This document shows positions 1-8,585 of a stretch of 64,000 nucleotides of DNA, one piece after another. The stretch is taken from contig NZ_JBKOPS010000010.1 in the NCBI RefSeq assembly GCF_047272945.1, forward strand, positions 1-64,000, given 5' to 3'. This DNA comes from Rubrolithibacter danxiaensis. GTDB taxonomy: Bacteria > Bacteroidota > Bacteroidia > Sphingobacteriales > Sphingobacteriaceae. The translations under genes and the position numbers were made by a program. The notes under the pieces were generated by a model. That model searched no databases. It had not been told where the DNA came from and was given only the letters and a program-made list of their open reading frames with translations. Positions within the stretch are counted from its first letter, which is position 1, and each line of letters begins with the position of its first letter.

Positions 1-3000
1 AGTATAGGTATAGGCTCCTGTAGTGGCATTGATTGTTACGCTTCCGTGTGCAGGATCGGTGCCTTTGGCATATGTCAAAGTGCTGCCCTCGGCATCCGTT
101 CCTGATAAGCTGCCGCTCTTAGGAGTATCTTCTGCGGTGGTGATGCTTTGAGGGGTAGCTACAGGGATTGTATTAATAGAAATCTGAACCTGGTCAATAC
201 TTGAAGTACAACTTCCGTTGCTTATTGACCATTGGAAGACATAGGTCCCAGATGTAAGTCCGGTAACTGTAGTATTGTTCAAGGTCGCATTTGTAATAGT
301 AAAGCTTGCAGGTCCTGATATTTTTGCCCAGATACCGGTGCCAACAGTTGGACTGTTGGCATTTAGTGTAACTGTTGCAGTTGCTGTTGATTTATTGATA
401 GCCTGATCAGAGCCAGCATTTGCGATAGTTGGAGTTTGATTGACGTTTAACGTAACAGCATTTGATACAACAGAACACCCGTTTGATGTAACAATTACAC
501 GAAACTGATATCCATTGTAGGCTAACGGAACATTAGATCCTGAAATAGTAGAACTTGTAGCTCCTGAAACTCCAGTCATCGCCGGAACATTAATCCAGCT
601 ACCTCCACTGAATGCCTGCCACTGGTAAGTAAGACCCGTACCTGTTGCTGAAACTGTAGAGGACCCATTACCTCCCTCACAAACTGTAATGTCTGATGGT
701 TGTGTAGTAATAACAGGCAAAGGATTAACTATAATGGTTCCAGTTGCGGTTGTCTGAGTACAGGTTCCTGTAGTAGTTACCGTATAATTAAAAGTACCTG
801 ACGTGGTAGGTGTTCCACTGATAGAAAATACACCTCCACTGAAATTTCCTGTTACACCTGCCGGCAAGCCGGTTACACCTGCTCCGGTTCCTCCACCTGT
901 TACTGAATAAGTAATTGGTGTAATTGGTGTATTAATACATAATGTTTGTGCAGTGGTTCCCGCGGCTGAGGTCAAAGTAATTACAGCACTTGGATTTACC
1001 GTTACTGTAACTGTAAAGGTATTTCCTGTACAACCGCCTGCTGCAGGAGTTACTGTATATGTCGCAGTCTGAACCGATGTAGTTGGGTTAGTAAGAGTCT
1101 GGCTAATAGAAGATACCCCTGTTGCCTGAGCGCTTCCTCCGGTTAACCCTCCCGTTACTAAAGGCGCGGACCAGGTATAAGTCGTTCCTGCCGGAACTCC
1201 TGACGGAGTAACTGTAAAGGATGATCCACTACAAATAGTAGCGGTTTGACTGGTTACACTCGGTTTAGGATTTACCGTTATCGTAACTGTAAACGTATTT
1301 CCAACACAACTTCCCGATGTGGGAGTTACTGTATAGGTTGCTGTCTGAACTGATGTTGTTGGATTAGTAAGAGTTTGGCTAATCGAAGTTACTCCTGTTG
1401 CCTGGGCACTTCCTCCGGTTAATCCTCCTGTTACTACAGGAGCAGACCAAGTATAAGTTGTTCCCGCCGGCACTCCGGTTGGAGTAACGGTAAATGCTGC
1501 TCCACTACAAGTGGCCGCTGTTTGATTTGATACATTTGGTTTTGGATTTACTGTAACAGTTACATTTTGGGTATTACTACAACCATTGGCAGTTATTGTA
1601 TACGCATAAACAACATTTACCGGAGAAGTTGTCGTATTTGTAAGAGTTTCATTTACACTGCCAGTACCGGTAACTGCCGAATTACTAATACCTGTTACTG
1701 CAGCACGACTCCATGAATAAGTTACAACAGGAGTACCATAAACCTCGAATTCATACATTGAAAATCCATATCCCGTTCCTCGGGCAGTTCCATACATTCT
1801 AACATACCTACCAGAGCCTGACAATCCCGTGTAGTCGTTCGCTAAAAGAGTATTTCCTGTTACTACTTTTAAATCAGTCCATGTTAGGTTGTCATCAGAA
1901 ACTTGGATTTTAAAATCTTTACCATAAGCATTCTCCCAGGTAATTTTAACCTGATTTACATTATAGCTTGCTCCTAAATCTACTGTGATATATTGAGGAT
2001 CAGAAAAGGCGCTGGACCAACGAGTGCCTGTGCTATTACCATCTATTGCATAAGATGCAGGCATCGTAGTTATATTTTCATAGGAAGAGGCAGTTGCAAA
2101 TTTATTTAGTGCTAGATTAGTTGAACTGGTAGCATTACTTGTAGGTGTATAAGCAAAAGCAGATTCACTGCATATTGCTGAAGGAGTTAAGCCGCTTGTT
2201 AAAGCCGGAACCGGATTAACTGTAAGGGCTAAAGAGTTAGTTGATGTACCGCAGGAACTGTTAACTGTTACGACTAAATTTCCTGAAGTAGCTGTAGAAC
2301 TGAAATTGACAGTTATCGATCTGGTTGTTCCTCCGGTAATTGTTGCTCCGGTACCACTATAAGACCACGAATAAGAAGTTGCACCCGTTATTGCACTTAT
2401 GGAATAGGCCTGCCCGGTAGAAGGTGCGCACACCAGATTGCTGCCTGTAATTGCCAAAGCAGAGCTTGGAACAGAACCTACCGTAATAGTTAAAACATTA
2501 CTGTAATTTGAACAGCCTCCGGATGTTACTAACCTTCTGAAATATCTTGTTGCAGTAACAGTTCCGGGAGAATAATTCTGTGCGGTAGCACCACCTATAT
2601 TAGTAAAAGTAACGTTGTCTGTAGATATTTGCCATTGAAAGCTATATGTAGATGAACCGCTGCCCGCCGGATAAGTTCCCTGAAGTTGTCCCGGATTGAA
2701 ACTGGCGCATGAGGTTACAGACCCAGTAGCTGAAATAGTATTATTTGTAATACCTGTTGTATTTATAGTAAATGTAACCGGACTGCTAACATCACTACAT
2801 GTTCCCGAATAAACTATTCTTCTAAAATAAGTAGTGGCAGAAAATTCTGGCGGTCCATATCCCTGTGAGGTTGCTCCGGAAATGTTAGACCAGGTAACAT
2901 TGTCTGTTGAACTTTGCCATTGAAAAGTATAAGTACCAGAAGGTCCGCCTGTAGGATAACCTGCATTTATAAAGAAAGGAGTACCTGCACAATTATAAGA

Positions 3001-5829
3001 AGCAGCTGCGGTTGTTATTATATTATTGCCAATTGCGGCATAAACCGTTAAAGTTGCGACACTACTTGCTGTGGAAGGAGTACATTGGTTAGCAATTAAC
3101 GCACGGTACTGATAACCCGATATGGCGGCGGAGGCAACGACTTTAAGAGAACTTGTTGTAACACCACTGTATGTAGCATCATTACTTAAATCAGCCCAGG
3201 TACCCGAAGAACTTGTTCTGTATTGCCATTGATAGCTTACACCCAAGCCACTTGCTCCCACTGTAAAAGTTGCGGTAGTTGCCGGACAAACAGAAGTATT
3301 TGACGGAGATGAATTCAGAGTTGCGCCCGTGTTAACTGTTAAGGTAGCAGCATTGGAAGCGCTGGAAGTACAGGCGGTTGTTCCACTTTTTACTGAAACC
3401 ACGCAACGATACTGATAAGTATTCATACCAACAGTAGCACCTGTAATAGTTAATGTAGAAGTAGTAGCAGTAGAATACACTCCTCCGTTGGCTATATCAC
3501 TAAATGTGCTACCGCCGTCAGTTGAAACTTGCCATTGGTAGCTGAATGGTGGATCGTCGGTAGCAGAAGCTGTTACACTAAAAGTAGTATTACTCCCTGA
3601 ACAAATTGCCTGGTTGGAAGGCTGAGATGTAACTGTTGGAAGTTGTGCTACCCATAAAGTAACAACATTACTATAAGACTCGGGAGTCGACTCTATTTTT
3701 CTACGATAGTAAGTGGTGGCAGTTATTACCGGCGGATTAAATGTTTGACCAGTTCCAATCCCGGTTGTCCAATTAATGTTATCGGTCGACCTCTGCCATT
3801 CATATGTCGTTCCAGCACTATTGGCGATATTAGTTAATGTCACAGGATCTGAACCTGTACAATAAACTGCATCTGTACCAATGACATTAGTTCTGTTGCT
3901 ATTCAGGAATCGAATCCTGATATAATTAGTACTTGCATCAGCACAAGTACCTGCATTTACTATTCTTCTATAGTATATATACTGCGCTGTTGTTTGTGAA
4001 GCCGGATACAAATATTCGCCTGTGGAATTGGTAGTACCATAAGCAGAAGTAATATTTTGCCACATAGCCTCTGTAGGCGTAACTACTCCGGCGTTGGTAA
4101 AATATTGCCATTGATAAGTATACCCTGCTTTTTGAGCAGTAGTACCTGTCAAAACATTTGTGCCGAGTGCACCAGGAGTACTTCCCGTACGAACCGTTAT
4201 GGAAACAGGTGCAGTACCGGTAGCCACATCATCGAATGATTTTAGTGTATTAGTCGTAATGGTGGGCTGTACCGTAACGGCTACCGTATTACTGTAATAT
4301 ATTGTCCCTCCCGCTGTGGTAGAAGTGGCAACACGACGATAGTATGTAGTTGAAGTTAAGGTGCCGGGATTGTAGTTAGCGGATGTTGCACCTGAAATAT
4401 TAGTAAATGTTGTTCCGTCGGTAGAACTTTGCCATTGTAAGGTATACCCTGTAACAGAATTACCGGTAATTGCTGCAGGGTTTCCGTTGCCGGCACAAAA
4501 AGAAGTTGTTGCCGGGGCAGTAATGCTCATATCAGGTGCTGTTCCTGTATCAACAGTAACCGTCAAAGTGGCGGTGTTTGACTGAAAACCGTAATTATCT
4601 TTGTAATTATAAGAAACAGAAGCAGTGCCGGTAAATCCGCTGACCGGCACGAAAGTCACCTTTCCGTCGGAATAGAAGTCGGAACTAACGGAAAAAGTTC
4701 CTTTTCCAGGAACAAGCAAAGAAGTTTGTTGTCCGGCTGTACCCGGATCCAAATCTATTGAACTCCGGTTATAGTCTTTCGGCTCATTAGAGAGAACATC
4801 ATTATTAAAAACATCGATTATTGCTGTGATATCCTTGAAAACAATTACGTCATCGTTAGTCGCCGTTGGATTAGTGAGCCCTGTCCCATCGGAGTAATTG
4901 ACATCCATCCCCCGGATTTCGTGATAATTCGTTGAGCCCCCCGTTGAAGCAGCAAAACCCGCTTTTAAATAGGTCGGTATTGAGGTTGGAGCATACGTTG
5001 CCCCATTTATAACTGTAATAATCCTTCCAAGTTCTCCAACATAAACCTGGACTGTAATAGTAAATGAGGTTGGATTGGGAATGCTGTTAGGTACAATATC
5101 AACATATACTTTTCGATAACCAGCTTGAGTAGGATTTGTTACACGTGCAGTTCCTCCGGAAATAGGGAATCGATCAGCACTTGCGAGCCTAGGAGTATAA
5201 GTTCCACTACTGGTATGAACTCCGGCAATAAAGGGATAGCCCCCTCGAGAGCCATCGTCCTGCCCCCTAATTACAATGGAATTAGCAACCGTTCCAGTGG
5301 TTGTACTAAAGCTATTAGAACCGGCTCCCTTTCCTTCTGTTCCTACTCCATAATTACCATACTCATCAAAACCTACCCCGAGAAAACCACCATTCATTCC
5401 CAATGTGGGCGGATTACTACTTTGTGCATATCCTAAGCTTCCTCCATATGCTCCCTGGTCAAAAGCAGTTATACTTGCATCAAACAGGAAAAACGTAAAA
5501 CCATCAGCTCCCGTTCCCCCATAAGTAAAGTACTCAAAATTAGCCTTTATACCATGAGCGGAAGGGAATTTAGCATCACTGTAGGCATATCCCTTCTGAT
5601 AACCAGCATTGCTTGTTAGACGCAGATACCCATCTGTCCCGGGATCAATTGTACCACCGGTTAAAGCTGCACTCTGACCGTAAACAGTACCTGGGGCTGT
5701 AGATCGTTTATATGTTTCTCCGTACGGGAATTGCGCCTGAGCAAACTGAAAGAACCCAAATAAACAAATTAACAAAACGGGAAGCGTTTTCTTAATTTTA
5801 TCAATCTGGAATATATGTAATGGAGCCAT
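1..5829 (-). CDS. Giant secreted multidomain adhesin (L-type lectin, Ig/PKD-like repeats, F5/8 C domain), 3' end outside window
   Basis: Frame is open from an ATG at 5829 to the window edge, 1943 codons without a stop, so the C-terminus is missing. Seen in order: a signal peptide (residues 1-26, hydrophobic core then FAQAQ); an L-type lectin-like domain (about 28-310, with GADGFTFFLFDAS and GGFLGVGFDEYGN); a tandem-95/cadherin-like module (about 318-425); a long run of 80-100 residue Ig/SprB-like modules marked by QWQSSTDG..F..I and TTYYRR; an F5/8-type C (discoidin) domain at about 1233-1363; PKD-like modules including two near-identical 92-residue copies (about 1428-1612); and a second tandem-95-like module starting near 1884 (TAEDTPKSGSLSGTDAEGS). 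Such architecture in Bacteroidota usually ends in a gliding-motility/type IX secretion signal; that part is not visible. Likely cell-surface carbohydrate binding and adhesion (inference). No neighbour is co-transcribed on the right. Confidence 0.85.
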   Translation of the reverse strand, partial: MAPLHIFQIDKIKKTLPVLLICLFGFFQFAQAQFPYGETYKRSTAPGTVYGQSAALTGGTIDPGTDGYLRLTSNAGYQKGYAYSDAKFPSAHGIKANFEYFTYGGTGADGFTFFLFDASITAFDQGAYGGSLGYAQSSNPPTLGMNGGFLGVGFDEYGNYGVGTEGKGAGSNSFSTTTGTVANSIVIRGQDDGSRGGYPFIAGVHTSSGTYTPRLASADRFPISGGTARVTNPTQAGYRKVYVDIVPNSIPNPTSFTITVQVYVGELGRIITVINGATYAPTSIPTYLKAGFAASTGGSTNYHEIRGMDVNYSDGTGLTNPTATNDDVIVFKDITAIIDVFNNDVLSNEPKDYNRSSIDLDPGTAGQQTSLLVPGKGTFSVSSDFYSDGKVTFVPVSGFTGTASVSYNYKDNYGFQSNTATLTVTVDTGTAPDMSITAPATTSFCAGNGNPAAITGNSVTGYTLQWQSSTDGTTFTNISGATSANYNPGTLTSTTYYRRVATSTTAGGTIYYSNTVAVTVQPTITTNTLKSFDDVATGTAPVSITVRTGSTPGALGTNVLTGTTAQKAGYTYQWQYFTNAGVVTPTEAMWQNITSAYGTTNSTGEYLYPASQTTAQYIYYRRIVNAGTCADASTNYIRIRFLNSNRTNVIGTDAVYCTGSDPVTLTNIANSAGTTYEWQRSTDNINWTTGIGTGQTFNPPVITATTYYRRKIESTPESYSNVVTLWVAQLPTVTSQPSNQAICSGSNTTFSVTASATDDPPFSYQWQVSTDGGSTFSDIANGGVYSTATTSTLTITGATVGMNTYQYRCVVSVKSGTTACTSSASNAATLTVNTGATLNSSPSNTSVCPATTATFTVGASGLGVSYQWQYRTSSSGTWADLSNDATYSGVTTSSLKVVASAAISGYQYRALIANQCTPSTASSVATLTVYAAIGNNIITTAAASYNCAGTPFFINAGYPTGGPSGTYTFQWQSSTDNVTWSNISGATSQGYGPPEFSATTYFRRIVYSGTCSDVSSPVTFTINTTGITNNTISATGSVTSCASFNPGQLQGTYPAGSGSSTYSFQWQISTDNVTFTNIGGATAQNYSPGTVTATRYFRRLVTSGGCSNYSNVLTITVGSVPSSALAITGSNLVCAPSTGQAYSISAITGATSYSWSYSGTGATITGGTTRSITVNFSSTATSGNLVVTVNSSCGTSTNSLALTVNPVPALTSGLTPSAICSESAFAYTPTSNATSSTNLALNKFATASSYENITTMPASYAIDGNSTGTRWSSAFSDPQYITVDLGASYNVNQVKITWENAYGKDFKIQVSDDNLTWTDLKVVTGNTLLANDYTGLSGSGRYVRMYGTARGTGYGFSMYEFEVYGTPVVTYSWSRAAVTGISNSAVTGTGSVNETLTNTTTSPVNVVYAYTITANGCSNTQNVTVTVNPKPNVSNQTAATCSGAAFTVTPTGVPAGTTYTWSAPVVTGGLTGGSAQATGVTSISQTLTNPTTSVQTATYTVTPTSGSCVGNTFTVTITVNPKPSVTSQTATICSGSSFTVTPSGVPAGTTYTWSAPLVTGGLTGGSAQATGVSSISQTLTNPTTSVQTATYTVTPAAGGCTGNTFTVTVTVNPSAVITLTSAAGTTAQTLCINTPITPITYSVTGGGTGAGVTGLPAGVTGNFSGGVFSISGTPTTSGTFNYTVTTTGTCTQTTATGTIIVNPLPVITTQPSDITVCEGGNGSSTVSATGTGLTYQWQAFSGGSWINVPAMTGVSGATSSTISGSNVPLAYNGYQFRVIVTSNGCSVVSNAVTLNVNQTPTIANAGSDQAINKSTATATVTLNANSPTVGTGIWAKISGPASFTITNATLNNTTVTGLTSGTYVFQWSISNGSCTSSIDQVQISINTIPVATPQSITTAEDTPKSGSLSGTDAEGSTLTYAKGTDPAHGSVTINATTGAYTYT
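995..1546 (-). repeat. Two tandem 276-bp repeats inside the adhesin gene
   Basis: The segments 995-1270 and 1271-1546 align without gaps at a period of exactly 276 bp (92 codons); the start of the next related module at 1546 keeps the same phase. Both encode a PKD-like module with GTTYTWSAP, VTGGLTGGSAQATG, SISQTLTNPTTS and VQTATYTVTP. The DNA copies are visibly much more alike than the neighbouring modules, suggesting a recent in-gene duplication or gene conversion. Confidence 0.8.
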
Positions 5830-6224
5830 CGTAATTAAAGCGTAAATGAACAAGCTGCAAATCTGCAGAGTGCGAAAAATAATACACACGCGCAATAAGG
5901 CAATTTCTATTCCACGCAGCCAATCAATGTTTAAGCTATGATTTCGATTTTACTGAGTGGATTTTTTGCCCCAATTTTCCCCACCTATCCTTTCACACTT
6001 TTTTCACAGTTTCAATTTTACTAAAACTTTTACGAAAGTTTACATAAAAGGTTTTCTTAACAATTAAATCCACTTTACCATTCCTCAAAAAGATACACCT
6101 GTCCAGAAATTTTTTCTAAATATTTTTCAATAATATTTGCTCGGATCTTTAACCGCTCTTCATCAATTTTTTATAACTTTGCGTGTTTCCATTTCTCTTA
6201 TAATCTTAAAGATCAAACATTAAC
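5830..6224. other. AT-rich intergenic region between divergent adhesin and aconitase genes
   Basis: 395 bp without a credible ORF. It must hold both divergent promoters. On the plus strand a perfect TAnnTTTG box lies at 6174-6181. On the minus strand only a one-mismatch box (TATTTTTC) was seen upstream of the adhesin ATG. No other structure was recognised. Confidence 0.6.
6174..6181 (+). promoter_or_regulatory. -7 promoter element of aconitase gene
   Basis: TAACTTTG matches the Bacteroidota -7 consensus TAnnTTTG exactly, 43 nt upstream of the ATG at 6225. No good TTTG was seen 19 nt further upstream, so the -33 half is weak. Confidence 0.6.
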
Positions 6225-8492
6225 ATGGCATTTGACTTAGACATGATCCAGGAGGTTTACAACAGAATGAGCAGCAGAATTAATGCTGCCAGGAAAGTCG
6301 TAGGTAAACCTTTAACATTAACTGAAAAAATACTATACTCTCACTTATGGGGAGGAGAAGCAGATAAAGCGTATGAGCGTGGAGTTTCTTACGTTGATTT
6401 TGCGCCAGACCGGGTTGCTATGCAGGATGCCACAGCACAAATGGCCTTATTGCAATTTATGCAGGCTGGCAGGCCGCAGGTAGCTGTGCCTTCTACCGTT
6501 CACTGCGACCACCTTATTCAGGCAAAAGTTGGGGCTTCTGAAGATTTGAGTACCGCAAATAATACAAACAAAGAAGTTTACGATTTCCTTGCATCTGTTT
6601 CCAACAAATACGGAATTGGTTTCTGGAAACCAGGAGCAGGAATTATACACCAGGTTGTACTGGAAAATTATGCCTTCCCCGGCGGTATGATGATCGGAAC
6701 CGATTCGCACACACCGAATGCCGGCGGCTTGGGAATGGTTGCTATTGGAGTAGGTGGTGCAGATGCATGTGATGTGATGGCTGGCTTCGCCTGGGAATTA
6801 AAATTTCCAAAACTTATAGGTGTAAAACTTACAGGTAAACTATCGGGATGGGCTGCAGCAAAAGATGTGATCCTAAAAGTTGCAGGAATTCTGACCGTAA
6901 AGGGAGGAACCGGTTGTATTGTTGAATACTTCGGCGAAGGGGCAAGATCACTTTCAGCTACCGGAAAGGCTACTATTTGTAATATGGGTGCTGAAATTGG
7001 CGCTACCACTTCTATTTTTGGTTACGATGAAAAATCTGAATCTTATTTAAGAGGTACTAACCGTTCTGACATCGCCGATCTTGCGAATCAAATAAAACAG
7101 GATTTAACAGGAGATGAAGAAGTTTATTCAAATCCCGAACAATATTTTGATCAGGTAATTGAAATAAATCTTTCTGAACTGGAACCTCATGTAAACGGAC
7201 CATTTACTCCGGACCTTGCATGGCCTATTTCCAAATTTGCTACCGCTGTTAAAGAACATAACTGGCCTGCAAAATTAGATGTAGGATTAATTGGCTCCTG
7301 CACAAACTCATCTTATGAAGACATTACCCGTGCAGCATCTCTTGCACAGCAGGCTATTGATAAAAAATTAAAAGTAAGATCAGAATATACTGTTACACCT
7401 GGCTCTGAACTTGTTCGTTATACTGTTGAACGAGATGGCTATCTTGATACTTTTGAGCAAATCGGAGGTGTTGTATTAGCAAATGCCTGCGGACCATGTA
7501 TCGGGCAATGGGCTCGTCACACAGACGATCCGAGTAAAGCTAACTCCATAGTAACTTCTTTTAACAGAAACTTCGCAAAAAGGAACGATGGTAATCCAAA
7601 TACGCATGCGTTTGTAGCTTCGCCTGAAATCACAACTGCTTTAGCTATTGCCGGTGATCTTACCTTCAATCCTTTAACAGATACATTAATAAACGAAGAA
7701 GGCCAAGCGGTTAAACTGGACGAGCCTAAGGGTTTGGAAATGCCGATTAAAGGATATGCAGTTGAAGATGCCGGTTACCAGGCACCTGCTACCGACGGAA
7801 GCCAGGTTCAGGTTCTGGTAGACCCAAAATCAAGCCGTTTACAGTTGCTGGATCCATTTCCTGCATGGGAAGGAACAGACCTGAAAGGTTTGAAACTCCT
7901 TATTAAGGCCAAAGGAAAATGTACAACTGACCATATTTCTATGGCCGGCCCCTGGTTAAAGTTCCGCGGACATTTGGATAATATTTCCAACAACATGCTG
8001 ATCGGTGCGATTAACTATTTCAATGACACGGCTGATTCTGTTAAAAACCAGCTAACAGGAGTTTATGGTCCTGTACCTGCAACTCAGCGTGCTTATAAAG
8101 CAGCCGGAATTGGAACTGTAGTTGTAGGAGATGAAAATTACGGAGAAGGTTCTTCACGCGAACATGCTGCCATGGAACCGCGTCATCTGGGTGTTCGTGT
8201 AATTCTTGTTAAATCTTTTGCTCGTATCCACGAAACAAATCTGAAAAAACAAGGTATGCTGGGAATTACTTTTGCAGACCCTGCTGATTACAATAAAGTT
8301 CAGGAGGATGATGTGATTGATGTATTAGGGTTAACAAGTTTTGCACCAGGAAAACAGTTAACAGTTGTTCTTAATCATGCTGATGGTTCTCAGGACTCAT
8401 TCCAGGTAAATCATACGTATAATGAACAGCAAATAGAATGGTTTAAAGCAGGAGCAGCTTTAAATATTATTCGCCAGAAACAAGCTGTTTAA
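6225..8492 (+). CDS. acn: Aconitate hydratase (aconitase)
   Basis: Interconverts citrate and isocitrate in the TCA cycle, cytoplasmic, [4Fe-4S]-dependent. The 755-residue length and motifs fit the mitochondrial-type aconitase common in Bacteroidota rather than the longer AcnA/IRP type. Visible landmarks: TDSHTPNAGGLG (159-170), cluster ligands Cys359 in GSCTNSS and Cys422/Cys425 in ACGPCIGQW, and the swivel-domain substrate motif GEGSSREHAAMEPRH starting near 640. The domain order (domains 1-3, linker, swivel domain 4) is complete. Stands alone: divergent from the adhesin, convergent with the GH3 gene, and followed by a strong bidirectional terminator. Confidence 0.97.
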   Translation: MAFDLDMIQEVYNRMSSRINAARKVVGKPLTLTEKILYSHLWGGEADKAYERGVSYVDFAPDRVAMQDATAQMALLQFMQAGRPQVAVPSTVHCDHLIQAKVGASEDLSTANNTNKEVYDFLASVSNKYGIGFWKPGAGIIHQVVLENYAFPGGMMIGTDSHTPNAGGLGMVAIGVGGADACDVMAGFAWELKFPKLIGVKLTGKLSGWAAAKDVILKVAGILTVKGGTGCIVEYFGEGARSLSATGKATICNMGAEIGATTSIFGYDEKSESYLRGTNRSDIADLANQIKQDLTGDEEVYSNPEQYFDQVIEINLSELEPHVNGPFTPDLAWPISKFATAVKEHNWPAKLDVGLIGSCTNSSYEDITRAASLAQQAIDKKLKVRSEYTVTPGSELVRYTVERDGYLDTFEQIGGVVLANACGPCIGQWARHTDDPSKANSIVTSFNRNFAKRNDGNPNTHAFVASPEITTALAIAGDLTFNPLTDTLINEEGQAVKLDEPKGLEMPIKGYAVEDAGYQAPATDGSQVQVLVDPKSSRLQLLDPFPAWEGTDLKGLKLLIKAKGKCTTDHISMAGPWLKFRGHLDNISNNMLIGAINYFNDTADSVKNQLTGVYGPVPATQRAYKAAGIGTVVVGDENYGEGSSREHAAMEPRHLGVRVILVKSFARIHETNLKKQGMLGITFADPADYNKVQEDDVIDVLGLTSFAPGKQLTVVLNHADGSQDSFQVNHTYNEQQIEWFKAGAALNIIRQKQAV

Positions 8493-8503
8493 GGTTAATT
8501 TTT

Positions 8504-8547
8504 AATAAAAAGTCCTGCTTAACTAATTTTAAGCAGGACTTTTTATT
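8504..8547. terminator. Bidirectional terminator between acn and GH3 gene
   Basis: Perfect 17-bp inverted repeat (8504-8520 with 8531-8547) with a 10-nt loop. Its outer ends are A-rich on the left and T-rich on the right, so either strand gives a GC stem followed by a U tract. It lies between two convergent genes and probably ends both transcripts. Confidence 0.9.
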
Positions 8548-8585
8548 GGAGAGATCTACAAAGTTTTTAAACTTTTGGAGATCTT

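Noticed and set aside
995..1546. Possible CRISPR-like array in the adhesin repeats
   Set aside because: The 276-bp units are in-frame protein modules without spacers; no CRISPR array was found anywhere in the window.
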